From NCBI GenBank assembly GCA_963678215.1, contig OY782758.1, positions 806,001 to 870,000 on the forward strand: a stretch of DNA of 64,000 nucleotides. The letters run 5' to 3'. This DNA is from Thiobius zoothamnicola. Its GTDB lineage: Bacteria > Pseudomonadota > Gammaproteobacteria > Chromatiales > Chromatiaceae. This document shows, in pieces, positions 8,610-17,057 of the stretch. A program made the translations under genes and the position numbers. The notes below the pieces were generated by a model. That model was not told where the DNA came from. It saw only the letters and a program-made list of their open reading frames with translations, and ran no database searches. The first letter of the stretch is position 1. Each line of letters begins with the position of its first letter.

Positions 8610-10859
8610 TTAATTTTCTCTACGATAGCCGTATATGCTACTGCTGAGCAATTCCTCAAAATCGTCGCCAAGCGTGCCCAGGCCTTTTAATTCCAATTGT
8701 ATGAAAAATGCGACGCGCTCAAGATCATAGTCTTCCCTCGCCTCCATATACTGGTGCAAAAGCGTACGCACCCGCCAACAGCAGGAACCATACTCAACAC
8801 CCAAAATGGCTTCCTCATTGCGTTCGTCTTCCAGAGAATGGCGCAAATAGCTCATTATCCGGGTTTTCTTACTGACAGGCCAGATACCGGAAAGATCCAT
8901 ATGCCCAGCTGTATCGTCACGCACACGGTGCGTCAGATTGAAAAGATGCGCATGATCCTTGCGATAATGCAGTTGGGTCAATAACTGGGTGGTTTCCTCT
9001 TGATCCGGATCCCAAAGCAAGTCACCAGTAACCCGCCAATTCTCACCCGGATAAGCCGTGACATTCGCCGTAACCGCTGAACTCTCGCGCTGCTCCACGC
9101 CGCCGCCAGGGAGTGTGACCTCACGATCCTGGAAATAGAATATTTGTCCGATATCAGCCTTGAATTCATCCGCGCCAGTTTGACTGTCGCTATAACGGGT
9201 GGTCAGATTCAAGCTGACCTGATTCGCATCTCCTAACCGGTCAACACTGTTAAATCGATTCTCCCGAAACAAGGCCGCCGTGCTGAAACCATAGCGGCCT
9301 GTATCAAATACCGGGATATCATCCTGATCACTCCTGGTGGTATAGAGATAATAAAACCGAGGCTCCAGCGTTTGACGCGCCTCAGCGCCAAAATAAGTGG
9401 TATCACGCTCAAAATACAAACCGCCATCCAAACTGAACATAGCCGCCAGACGCGAAGGTGAACGGCTTAATCCATCGGTTCGGTTACTTAATGCATACTG
9501 GGTGTAATAAGTGCCGATTTTGGGCCTCAGATGATAATAATCCGCTTCGGTCGGCAAACTCATCGCCGGGTGAATATGCCAACGGGTTCCTTCAACGGCC
9601 TCATTATGCTTGGTGAAATGAATCACTTCGGAATCCAAATGATAGATTAATCCAGATTGCCCGCTTGGCTTCTGTAAGCTCAATCTGAGCTGCGGCAAAA
9701 TATCATAAGGTTCGCTGCCATCATTCAACACCTGATAATTTTTCAGACGCGCCGCAACATGCCAATCTTCCGCTTGGTAGCGCAATTCAGCACGACGTTG
9801 TAATAACGATTCCGTGCTGATGGACAACTGATTACCCAAATCGTTCAAGTAATCATCATCCGATACATGCTCAAATTGTATATCGCCGCTTAAATTGGGG
9901 CTGAAGCGGCTTTGTGCATCAAGCAGGAAGCTTGATCGACCCTCCGTATAAACGGGATTCAGACGATCTTCCGGCAGGTATTCCACCTGTAATACACCGC
10001 TTGTGCTTTCCGTCAAAAAACGCAATTCACCGCCCAACATCAAACCTCGCTCACTCATGATGCGAGGCATCAAAGTGATATCGTAATTCGGCGCGATATT
10101 GAGATAGTAAGGCACGGTGAGATCCAAGCCATTTTTATCGCTGTAACCCACTTTAGGAATGAGAAAACCACTGCGCCGCCGATTATCCACCGGAAAGGTC
10201 ATCCAGGGTGAATAAACAAATGGTACGCCCATAAATGACAAAGTGGCATGCTGCGCAACGCCAAACCCTTCCGCCCGATCAATGGTCAATTCCGCAGCGG
10301 ATAATCGCCAATCATCATTACCTGGTGGGCAAGAGGTATAAGTCATCTGCTCATAACGACTGAGATCCGGCTTGACCAACTCGACCCGGCTGGCCTGGCC
10401 ACGCGCCGGAATATCCGCTAACTGATAATTCGTCCGCCAGGCCTGACCGGATTGGTGCTGCAAATCATAATGCATTTGCTCGGCATGCAACTGCGCATCA
10501 CCTCGGGTGAACAACACGTTACCCTCGGCCTCAACCGTCTCTTTGGCGTAATGGTAAAGCACACGATCAGCAGATAACGTCTGTTCACCTTGCCGCAAGA
10601 ACACATCACCATCCAAAACCGCCCGTTTATCCAATAACCAGGCCTGCGTGCTGTCAGCCTGGATATCAATGGTCGAGACATCCCTGTTTAGAACCGATCT
10701 GACAGGCGCTCTGGGCATTTCGCACGAAACCGGAGGTGAAAAGTCATCCTCCACAACCGGTATATCCAACTCATCGCTTAAGCCAAGACGGGCATAACTG
10801 ATGGCTAGCCAGAACAGCACAAGCCGCAAAATATGACTTGATAATTTATCGCGTTTCAA
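8610..10859 (-). CDS. lptD: LPS-assembly protein LptD
   Basis: Outer-membrane beta-barrel that, with LptE, inserts lipopolysaccharide into the outer leaflet. The protein has 749 residues: an N-terminal hydrophobic export signal (about 8-27), the OstA/jellyroll domain (about 60-190, e.g. DVFLRQGEQTLSADRVLYH), then the barrel domain (about 215 onward) containing the conserved PFVYSPWMTFPVDNRRRSGF. Cysteines Cys47, Cys165 and the pair near the C-terminus (GSCCWRV) match the disulfide-forming cysteines of the family. It is the first gene of lptD-surA-pdxA; its promoter should lie in 10860-11307. Confidence 0.95.
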   Translation of the reverse strand: MKRDKLSSHILRLVLFWLAISYARLGLSDELDIPVVEDDFSPPVSCEMPRAPVRSVLNRDVSTIDIQADSTQAWLLDKRAVLDGDVFLRQGEQTLSADRVLYHYAKETVEAEGNVLFTRGDAQLHAEQMHYDLQHQSGQAWRTNYQLADIPARGQASRVELVKPDLSRYEQMTYTSCPPGNDDWRLSAAELTIDRAEGFGVAQHATLSFMGVPFVYSPWMTFPVDNRRRSGFLIPKVGYSDKNGLDLTVPYYLNIAPNYDITLMPRIMSERGLMLGGELRFLTESTSGVLQVEYLPEDRLNPVYTEGRSSFLLDAQSRFSPNLSGDIQFEHVSDDDYLNDLGNQLSISTESLLQRRAELRYQAEDWHVAARLKNYQVLNDGSEPYDILPQLRLSLQKPSGQSGLIYHLDSEVIHFTKHNEAVEGTRWHIHPAMSLPTEADYYHLRPKIGTYYTQYALSNRTDGLSRSPSRLAAMFSLDGGLYFERDTTYFGAEARQTLEPRFYYLYTTRSDQDDIPVFDTGRYGFSTAALFRENRFNSVDRLGDANQVSLNLTTRYSDSQTGADEFKADIGQIFYFQDREVTLPGGGVEQRESSAVTANVTAYPGENWRVTGDLLWDPDQEETTQLLTQLHYRKDHAHLFNLTHRVRDDTAGHMDLSGIWPVSKKTRIMSYLRHSLEDERNEEAILGVEYGSCCWRVRTLLHQYMEAREDYDLERVAFFIQLELKGLGTLGDDFEELLSSSIYGYRREN

Positions 10860-11307
10860 TGGGACATTAAGATAGAGGTCAAGGCGACGTATCGTACCAT
10901 CTCATACGCAAAGTATCGGCAAGTGAAGTCAGAGAGATTCAGGCACGACACATTGCGTATTCTGAAAGTCAAGGCAAAGTGGTGAATGTGATGCCATCAA
11001 AAAAAATCCCAGGCAACAACATGACAAATCACTCTACCATTTCATGCGTTGGCTGGGGAATACTGCCGCCCCTTGAATGTTGGCGAGGTATCGCCATGCG
11101 GCATATCAGGAATGCCACTTCATTTTTAGCGGCTATCAATGATGACGCTTAGCTCTGCGAACACACATTTTCACGACAATACTCCCTAAAACACCAACAT
11201 CAGCGACGCTAATAACAGCGCAAGCAGCATTGATTAGTAATAAAAGCATGGATCACTATTATTCACCGCACATAAATTCATATTTAGACTTTTAGAAGGT
11301 AGGTCCA
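10860..11307. other. Divergent intergenic region between lptD and aprM
   Basis: 448 bases with no convincing gene. It must hold the promoters of lptD (leftward) and aprMBA (rightward). The part nearest aprM (about 11190-11300) is distinctly AT-rich, and an AGAAGGTAGG ribosome-binding region precedes the aprM ATG. I could not assign -35/-10 boxes with confidence. A 54-codon open frame starting at 10991 lacks a ribosome-binding site and any recognisable features. Confidence 0.6.
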
Positions 11308-12144
11308 ATGATCATAGCCAATCCTTTCAGCGAGCTCTCTGAATTTATTCCGCCGCTGGCCATGCAAATCTACATCATTGCGATGATTTTGCTGGTCATC
11401 GGTGGAACAATTCTGGACATGATGCACAAAGGCAGCGCCAAATACTTCTTTGAGAACTCAAAGAAAGCGAAAAAGCATGCCAAACGCTCCGTCGGCGGCG
11501 GTCAAAAAGCCGCGTTAGCCGCGCAAACCATCGCGGGTGAGGTATTGACATCCTCCGAATTCTCCAATCCCCGGCGGCGCGTTTCACACCTGTTCACCAT
11601 GTACGGCTTTGTCCTTTTCGTGGTTGCAACAGCGACACTGATTTTCGCCCACCCAACGGAAGCCGATGCTGGTGTCTGGCCTTTGCTCTGGCATCTGGGT
11701 GCTGCCATGTTATGCTTCGGCGGCTACTGGTTCTGGTTCTTCATCCGCGTGGATGTCTCTTCAGAAGGCATGCCTTGGAACCGCCTGACGCAAGGCGATA
11801 TCTTCATCGTATCACTGCTGACTACCGCCACTTTCGCGCTCCTGTGGTCATTCACTCAAGGCAGTGCGATTGGCTGGGCATTTTTCGCTTTATTCATCAT
11901 TTCCAGCACCACCTTGTTCAGCACCGTATTGTGGTCCAAATTCGCTCACATGTTCTTCAAGCCAGCTGCGGCCTATCAGAAGAAGATCACCAGAGCCGAT
12001 GGTTCCGCCGAGAATTTGCCCGAGTTGGGTGAGCTGACTGATCCCGCCCTGCAAACGCGATACCCCGATATCCCGGAATATATGGGTAAAACTCCGGCCC
12101 ATATGGGACCCGGCATCAAGCGCGAAACGCCCAACCACTACTGA
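11308..12144 (+). CDS. aprM: AprM, membrane subunit for APS reductase electron transfer
   Basis: A 278-residue integral membrane protein directly upstream of aprB-aprA. About five membrane segments can be read (roughly residues 15-36, 94-114, 124-147, 163-183, 188-208), with a Lys/Arg-rich cytoplasmic loop at 40-70 and a soluble C-terminal tail ending in GPGIKRETPNHY. In sulfur oxidisers such as Allochromatium, AprM replaces QmoABC as the proposed link between AprBA and the quinone pool. The assignment rests on topology plus position. An AAGGTAGG ribosome-binding site precedes the ATG. The spacing to aprB is 38 bp, consistent with one operon. Confidence 0.88.
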   Translation: MIIANPFSELSEFIPPLAMQIYIIAMILLVIGGTILDMMHKGSAKYFFENSKKAKKHAKRSVGGGQKAALAAQTIAGEVLTSSEFSNPRRRVSHLFTMYGFVLFVVATATLIFAHPTEADAGVWPLLWHLGAAMLCFGGYWFWFFIRVDVSSEGMPWNRLTQGDIFIVSLLTTATFALLWSFTQGSAIGWAFFALFIISSTTLFSTVLWSKFAHMFFKPAAAYQKKITRADGSAENLPELGELTDPALQTRYPDIPEYMGKTPAHMGPGIKRETPNHY

Positions 12145-12182
12145 GCTTGCGTAATCAAGTTCATACATAGAGGACAACCAAT

Positions 12183-12665
12183 ATGCCAACTTTTGTTTAT
12201 ATGACCCGTTGTGACGGTTGCGGGCACTGTGTCGATATCTGTCCTTCAGACATCATGCACATCGACAAGACCACTCGTCGCGCCTACAACATTGAACCCA
12301 ATATGTGCTGGGAATGTTATTCATGCGTCAAAGCCTGTCCACACCACGCAATTGACGTGCGCGGCTACGCAGACTTCGCCCCACTTGGCCATTCAGTGCG
12401 CGTGATCCGCGATGAGGAAAAAGGTGTCATCGCCTGGCGCATCAAGTTCCGCAACGGCGAAAAAGATATGAATCTCTTGGCGCCGATCACGACCAAACCT
12501 TGGGGCAAGCATATTCCCCAACTGGCGGATGCCCCGGCACCCGACAAAAAACAACGTGACAGCCAACTGTTATTTAATGAACCCAAATACATCCGCATGG
12601 ATGAAGGCGGGCTGCATACGCTCGAGTCAAATGGCCTGAAGATGAAAGAAGGGGTGTACTACTAA
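12183..12665 (+). CDS. aprB: Adenylylsulfate reductase, beta subunit
   Basis: Iron-sulfur subunit that carries electrons between the AprA flavin and the membrane partner. The N-terminal half is a two-cluster ferredoxin domain: Cys10, 13, 16, 20 (CDGCGHCVDIC) and Cys42, 45, 48, 52 (CWECYSCVKAC), followed by PHHAIDVRGYADF. The C-terminal tail (about 105-160) is the extension that wraps around AprA in known structures. Its stop overlaps the aprA start by one base (TAATG), a sign of translational coupling. At 160 residues it matches the family. In this genome it presumably works in the oxidative direction, sulfite plus AMP to APS. Confidence 0.97.
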   Translation: MPTFVYMTRCDGCGHCVDICPSDIMHIDKTTRRAYNIEPNMCWECYSCVKACPHHAIDVRGYADFAPLGHSVRVIRDEEKGVIAWRIKFRNGEKDMNLLAPITTKPWGKHIPQLADAPAPDKKQRDSQLLFNEPKYIRMDEGGLHTLESNGLKMKEGVYY

Positions 12666-14539
12666 TGGCATACAAAACAATCGTCGAAGACAATATTGAC
12701 GTTCTGGTTTGCGGCGCAGGCCTGGGTGGCACAGGCGCAGCCTGGGAAGCCAGATACTGGGGACAAGACAAGAAAATCGTGATCGCCGAAAAGGCCAACA
12801 TTGACCGTTCTGGTGCTGTGGCACAGGGTCTGTACGCGATCAACTGCTACATGGGCACCCGCTTCGGAGAAAACAACCCGGAAGATCATGTGCGCTATGC
12901 GCGTATCGACTTAATGGGTATGGTGCGTGAAGACCTGCTGTTTGACATGGCACGCCACGTTGACTCAGCCGTGCACCAATTTGAAGAATGGGGCCTGCCG
13001 CTGATGCGCAACCCCAAGACCGGCGCTTATCAACGTGAAGGCCGTTGGCAGATCATGATTCATGGCGAATCTTATAAGCCAATCGTCGCCGAAGCCGCGA
13101 AAAAATCGGCTGATCAGGTTTATAACCGGGTATGCGTCACTCATCTGCTGATGGATGATGCTAAGGAAAACCGGGTGGCTGGCGCCGTTGGCTTTAATGT
13201 GCGCACTGGTAACTATCACGTATTCAAATCCAAAACCGTGGTAGTCGGCGCAGGCGGCGCATCCAACATCTTCAAACCACGCTCAGTCGGCGAAGGCGCG
13301 GGCCGTGTCTGGTATGCGCCTTGGTCTTCCGGTTCCGCTTACGGCTTATTGATCGAAGCGGGCGCGAAGATGACCCAGATGGAGAACCGCATCGTACTGG
13401 CGCGTTTCAAGGATGGTTATGGCCCGGTTGGCGCTTACTTCCTGCATCTGAAAACCTACACCCAGAACTGCCTGGGCGAGGAATATGAATCCACATGGTT
13501 CCCCGATCTGCAAAAAATGGTCGGCAAGGAATATCTGGATCCAGAAGCCTCACACAGAACACACCGCCCCATTCCGACCTGTCTGCGTAACCATGCGCTG
13601 ATCAACGAAGTCAATGCGGGTCGTGGCCCGATTCACATGGTCACCATGGAAGCCTTCCAGGATCCGCATCTGGAAGAAATCGGCTGGCACAACTTCCTCG
13701 GTATGACCGTCGGCCAAGCTGTCTTGTGGGCGGCCACTGATGTCAACCCGAAATACGAAAATCCGGAACTGACCACCTCCGAACCATACGTCATGGGTTC
13801 ACACGCGACGGGTTGCGGTGCTTGGTGCTCCGGCCCGGAAGATATCTCACCACCTGAGTACTTTTGGGGCTACAACCGGATGACCAGTGTTGAAGGTCTG
13901 TTTGGTGCGGGCGATGCGGTTGGCGGCACGCCACACGCCTTCTCCTCCGGTTCCTTCACCGAAGGCCGTTTGGCAGCTAAAGCGGCTTGCCAATACATTG
14001 ACGACGGCAAAGCGGAAGGTATTCGTGTTTCACAGGAACAGATTGACCGCCGCAAGGCCGAAATCTACAAGCCGATGGAGCACTATAAAACTTACCGCAA
14101 CGAAATCACGGCGGGTTCGGTCAATCCAAACTATATCAACCCACGCCAAGGTCTGGATCGTTTGCAAAAGCTGATGGATGAATATTGCGGCGGCGTAACG
14201 GTCAACTACATGACCAACGAAAAACTGCTCCATATCGGCTTGAAGAAACTCAAGATCATGGAAGAGGATTTGGAGAAAATCGGCGCGGAGAATGTCCATG
14301 AGCTGTTGCGCGCATGGGAATTGAAGCATCGTCATCGTGCCTCTGAATCGGTCATGCAACATACCTTGTTCCGTAAGGAAACCCGTTGGCCTGGCTACTA
14401 CTACCGTGGCGATGCCATGAAACTGGACGATGAAAACTGGCATGTGCTGACCGTTTCCCGTCGCGATCCGGAAACTGGCGAATACACCATGGAAAAAGCA
14501 CCTTGCTATCACTTGGTCGGCGAAGGGGAAGACGAGTAA
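12665..14539 (+). CDS. aprA: Adenylylsulfate reductase, alpha subunit
   Basis: FAD-containing catalytic subunit of the cytoplasmic APS reductase heterodimer (624 residues). The Rossmann FAD motif VCGAGLGGTGAAWEARYWG is at about 15-33, followed by the characteristic NIDRSGAVAQGLYAINCYMG. The conserved FAD-loop sequences HRPIPTCLRNH and GLFGAGDAVGGTPHAFSSGSF and the C-terminal WPGYYYRGD / YHLVGEGE stretches are all present. Together with aprM and the dsrNRS genes at 52-55 kb it indicates sulfur oxidation through APS. The stop at 14539 is followed within 30 bp by an imperfect inverted repeat that may also serve as the 3' end of the operon transcript. Confidence 0.98.
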   Translation: MAYKTIVEDNIDVLVCGAGLGGTGAAWEARYWGQDKKIVIAEKANIDRSGAVAQGLYAINCYMGTRFGENNPEDHVRYARIDLMGMVREDLLFDMARHVDSAVHQFEEWGLPLMRNPKTGAYQREGRWQIMIHGESYKPIVAEAAKKSADQVYNRVCVTHLLMDDAKENRVAGAVGFNVRTGNYHVFKSKTVVVGAGGASNIFKPRSVGEGAGRVWYAPWSSGSAYGLLIEAGAKMTQMENRIVLARFKDGYGPVGAYFLHLKTYTQNCLGEEYESTWFPDLQKMVGKEYLDPEASHRTHRPIPTCLRNHALINEVNAGRGPIHMVTMEAFQDPHLEEIGWHNFLGMTVGQAVLWAATDVNPKYENPELTTSEPYVMGSHATGCGAWCSGPEDISPPEYFWGYNRMTSVEGLFGAGDAVGGTPHAFSSGSFTEGRLAAKAACQYIDDGKAEGIRVSQEQIDRRKAEIYKPMEHYKTYRNEITAGSVNPNYINPRQGLDRLQKLMDEYCGGVTVNYMTNEKLLHIGLKKLKIMEEDLEKIGAENVHELLRAWELKHRHRASESVMQHTLFRKETRWPGYYYRGDAMKLDDENWHVLTVSRRDPETGEYTMEKAPCYHLVGEGEDE

Positions 14540-14565
14540 TCAGCTGATCAGCGGCAAAAGCCATT

Positions 14566-14706
14566 AGCAGGTTGTTGAAATTCGCTGATGCAGCGCGAAA
14601 AGGATAAATGGCCAAGAAGCGTCGTTTGCAGACAATGTAGAACAACGTTTTCAGGCCATTTCTCATGTCTTATCGCACTACATCAGCAAAACTTCAGCGG
14701 CCTGTT
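14566..14706. repeat. MITE-like imperfect inverted repeat after aprA
   Basis: About 140 bp made of two long imperfectly complementary arms: the left arm from 14567 (GCAGGTTGTTGAAATTCGCT...) to AAATGGCC at 14613, and the right arm from GGCCATTT at 14654 to CCTGTT at 14706. By eye the arms match at roughly three quarters of positions. TTA trinucleotides at 14564-14566 and 14705-14707 could be a TA-type target duplication. No transposase is present. The structure fits a small non-autonomous element or decayed insertion; the hairpin could also terminate aprMBA transcription. Related CTGTTGAAAA-type ends occur near 29708 and 41512. Confidence 0.55.
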
Positions 14707-14745
14707 AAAATGCCTGCCGCAATCAGATCAGAATCAGAGCTATCA

Positions 14746-15096
14746 ATGAACATTATCGAACATTCTGATGAGGAAATATTTGAGGTCGCACATCCCATGT
14801 GGAGCGATCTGATCAAGTACTCAAACAAAGGTCAGTACGGCAAATTCATCCGTAATTTTTCCTATGAACTCCTGCTTGGCTTGAACGAAGTCGAACTGGG
14901 CAAACAGTTTTCCAGAAGCGATTTGGCGCGTAATCTTTCTGAAGAATGGGATTGCCTTGGCATCATCCGCCGGGGCGAACATGTCACTGTGCTGTATCGG
15001 GTGAAAAGCACCCAAAAAGCAGGAGAATGGCTGGGCCGTTTGGTACTGGGCTATGAAAAAGGTGAAGTAAGAATCTTTGCGGCGTCCATTTTTTAA
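14746..15096 (+). CDS. Protein of unknown function downstream of aprMBA
   Basis: A 116-residue protein I do not recognise. It is soluble, has no signal peptide or membrane segment, and has an acidic N-terminus (MNIIEHSDEEIFEVAHPMW) followed by a mixed alpha/beta-looking middle and the C-terminal GRLVLGYEKGEVRIFAASIF. The frame is open upstream to an ATG at 14665, but that part runs into the right arm of the inverted repeat, so the ATG at 14746 is the better start. It has a single Cys (DCLGIIRR). Its place directly behind aprMBA suggests a link with sulfur metabolism, but only by position. Confidence 0.7.
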   Translation: MNIIEHSDEEIFEVAHPMWSDLIKYSNKGQYGKFIRNFSYELLLGLNEVELGKQFSRSDLARNLSEEWDCLGIIRRGEHVTVLYRVKSTQKAGEWLGRLVLGYEKGEVRIFAASIF

Positions 15097-15203
15097 TTTA
15101 ACTCATATGGGCTGCGTCATTCCCACAAAAACGGCAATGGCCTCAATCCAGATTCATTTTGTTATCCGCCTTTTCTTCACCGATTACGGCATGGAGCACA
15201 TTT

Positions 15204-15731
15204 ATGCAAGAAACCATTCAAGCGAATAAATATGTCGAACTGACCTACAAAGTCATCGACCAAAAGACGCAGCAGATACTGACTTCAGTCGAATTCCCGC
15301 TGGGTTATGTACATGGCGTCAACGAAGTGCTCTCTCCCCAAGTCAGCGCGGAACTTGAAGGCAAAGCAATGGGTGAGCAGATTGAAGTGCCAATCGACTG
15401 CAATCAGTTGTATGGACCCAGAGACGAGTCTTTAGTCATCACTGACCACATTGAGAATGTGCCAGAAGAATACCGTCAGGTTGGCACCGCCATCTTGATG
15501 GAGAATGCCCAGGGGCAGACTAAGAATTTTATCGTCACGCGAGTGGATCAGAAAACCCTGACCATTGACGGCAACAATCCACTGTGTGGCCGTGAAGTCA
15601 TTTTCCAATTGGATATTCTGTTGGTGCGGGATGCCAGTGAAGAAGAAATCGAATTTGGCGGCAAAGTCGAAACCGGGCCGGACATTGGTGGCCAAGGCCA
15701 AGCTGTGCCGATCAACGAAAAACTGCACTGA
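15204..15731 (+). CDS. FKBP-type (SlyD-like) peptidyl-prolyl cis-trans isomerase
   Basis: A 175-residue FKBP-fold prolyl isomerase and chaperone of the SlyD type. The FKBP N-terminal strand (NKYVELTYKVID), the active-site region FPLGYVHGVNEVLSPQVSAELEGKAMGEQIEVPI and the inserted-flap region with YGPRDESLVI are recognisable, as is the final NPLCGREVIFQLDILLVRDAS. It lacks the His/Cys-rich metal-binding tail of E. coli SlyD. The start is set by a GGAG ribosome-binding site at 15193 with the ATG at 15204. Its position behind aprMBA and the unknown gene suggests a dedicated folding helper, but this is inference. Confidence 0.85.
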   Translation: MQETIQANKYVELTYKVIDQKTQQILTSVEFPLGYVHGVNEVLSPQVSAELEGKAMGEQIEVPIDCNQLYGPRDESLVITDHIENVPEEYRQVGTAILMENAQGQTKNFIVTRVDQKTLTIDGNNPLCGREVIFQLDILLVRDASEEEIEFGGKVETGPDIGGQGQAVPINEKLH

Positions 15732-15761
15732 TGACCTGACCCTCGGTTCCGATGCCCGGCA

Positions 15762-16073
15762 TCAACTGTCGGTCAAACCAGCAAAAGCATCATATTCAGC
15801 TTGCGCTTTTTTCTTTACAACATCAACAAAAGCATTAAATAACGCAGCATTTGGTTTATTGATATACAAGGAAAGCAATGGCCCACATTTTACCCGGCTA
15901 TGAAATTCAAGACGGCCATCATTAACAACTGGTTCAGGGTTCAGCATGGCCAATACAACCTGTTGTTGTTCTGGCGGTTTGAACCAACCTTTAACCGTCA
16001 CTGTTATTTCATCATCTATAATCTCAAACGTTTGCGCGCCATATAAAAGATGTTTTTGCGTCAGCTTATTCAT
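15762..16073 (-). CDS. Hypothetical protein, 103 residues
   Basis: A small soluble protein I cannot assign (MNKLTQKHLLYGAQTFEI...). The sequence looks like a compact mixed fold, starting with beta-prone TFEIIDDEITVTVKGWF and ending in a helical NPAALFNAF-like region and KKKAQAEYDAFAGLTDS. It has one Cys (RVKCGPLL), no signal peptide and no membrane segment. It lies between two plus-strand genes and is transcribed alone, convergent with the FKBP gene and divergent from the HIT gene (63 bp between starts). Composition and codon use look like its neighbours, which supports a real gene. Confidence 0.7.
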   Translation of the reverse strand: MNKLTQKHLLYGAQTFEIIDDEITVTVKGWFKPPEQQQVVLAMLNPEPVVNDGRLEFHSRVKCGPLLSLYINKPNAALFNAFVDVVKKKAQAEYDAFAGLTDS

Positions 16074-16136
16074 ACGATATAACCTCGATTTTTTGCGGCG
16101 TTATAATGGTGCTTTAACCAACCGATTGCAAGACAA

Positions 16137-16559
16137 ATGAACTCAACGACAAAATCTGCTAACACACCAGATGGCGAATGCCGGTTTTGCCAATCGAAAC
16201 CCAGCAGAAGATTGATGATTGAAGGTCAATTCGGTTTCGCCGCCTGGGATAGGCACCCAGCCAGTGATGGACATTTTTTAGTCATTCCTTATCGCCATTT
16301 TCCGAGTTACTTTGAAATCAACGACGAAGAACGCGACGAACTCTGGCGACTGGTGGCGGAAGGTAAAAAAATGGTGGATAAAGCCTATCAGCCAGATGGC
16401 TATAACATCGGCATCAATGTGGGTAAATGGGCAGGACAATCCATACCCCATTTACATATTCATGTGATACCACGCTACAAAGGAGATGTTGAAAACCCCA
16501 AAGGCGGCGTACGCGGCGTGATACCGAATAAAAAGCTGTATAATTTGCAACCGGATTAA
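16137..16559 (+). CDS. HIT family nucleotide-binding protein
   Basis: A 140-residue histidine-triad hydrolase or transferase of the diadenosine-polyphosphate hydrolase branch. The active-site triad is HLHIHVIP near residues 112-119, preceded by the strand/helix pair that holds the nucleotide (DRHPASDGHFLVIPYRHF and GYNIGINVGKWAGQSIPH). An N-terminal CRFCQSK pair could bind zinc, as in several HIT proteins. Some sulfur oxidisers use HIT-like enzymes for APS/adenylyl turnover near apr genes, so a role in AMP/APS metabolism is possible but not shown. Confidence 0.88.
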   Translation: MNSTTKSANTPDGECRFCQSKPSRRLMIEGQFGFAAWDRHPASDGHFLVIPYRHFPSYFEINDEERDELWRLVAEGKKMVDKAYQPDGYNIGINVGKWAGQSIPHLHIHVIPRYKGDVENPKGGVRGVIPNKKLYNLQPD

Positions 16560-16682
16560 TCATTTTTCTGATGCCTGCAAAAAACGTAGACACCAGAAAA
16601 ATAATCATTTCGGGAGGCCTTCAGCGACCATTTTCTGATGACGGTTTTATCCCGACCATTTAGGTGATTAACGGAGATATTC

Positions 16683-16727
16683 ATGCCCAATATGAATATT
16701 TTTGAACATATCCTTAACAAGAGGTGA
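16683..16727 (+). CDS. Putative 14-codon leader peptide
   Basis: A very short ORF (MPNMNIFEHILNKR) with a well-placed GGAG ribosome-binding site 7 bases before its ATG. Its last codons and stop contain the GAGGTGA ribosome-binding site of the next gene, whose ATG is only 3 bases beyond the stop, so translation of the two could be coupled. An inverted repeat, ATATTCAT (16677-16684) and ATGAATAT (16692-16699), covers the leader start codon. No run of one amino acid is present, so classical attenuation by a single tRNA is unlikely. It could also be chance. Confidence 0.35.
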   Translation: MPNMNIFEHILNKR

Positions 16728-16730
16728 ACT

Positions 16731-16892
16731 ATGAGTGAAGCAAAGAAAACCCGGCCCAAGGTTCCTGAGGGTCAAGCGAACTATGTGATAACCCGACAAA
16801 AAGAACCCAATGAAAAAGGCTTTGTCGGTTACGAAACCATTTGGCAGCCCTTTCAGAAAGAAGCTAAGTACAGCACCCCAAAAAGACCCTAA
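16731..16892 (+). CDS. Small protein of 53 residues, unknown
   Basis: MSEAKKTRPKVPEGQANYVI begins this short, basic, soluble, cysteine-free protein; it ends QKEAKYSTPKRP. A strong GAGGTGA ribosome-binding site lies 4 bases before the ATG, and a textbook intrinsic terminator follows 77 bases after the stop, so it looks like an independent short transcription unit. The Lys/Pro-rich ends suggest nucleic-acid or ribosome association, but no family was recognised. Confidence 0.6.
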   Translation: MSEAKKTRPKVPEGQANYVITRQKEPNEKGFVGYETIWQPFQKEAKYSTPKRP

Positions 16893-16968
16893 TCGTCTAC
16901 GACATTATTAAGTCTTGATATTGTAATTGGCTGAATGCGTCCTTTATGATCGCATTCGGTGATTATTG

Positions 16969-16995
16969 AAGCGTGGTCTTGACCACGCTTTTTTT
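16969..16995 (+). terminator. Intrinsic terminator
   Basis: A perfect hairpin AAGCGTGGTC-TT-GACCACGCTT followed directly by a run of T (through 16995). A second, weaker hairpin, GAATGCG (16933-16939) with CGCATTC (16951-16957), precedes it. It closes the 53-codon gene transcript and insulates the RND operon that starts at 17058. Confidence 0.92.
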
Positions 16996-17057
16996 GTTTG
17001 TATGCCAAACTCCGAAGAGCCGTAAGAACTGCACTTAACCATCACTAACCACCCAAC

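Noticed and set aside
10991..11155. 54-codon ORF (MPSKKIPGNNMTNHS...) in the lptD-aprM gap
   Set aside because: No ribosome-binding site and no recognisable features.
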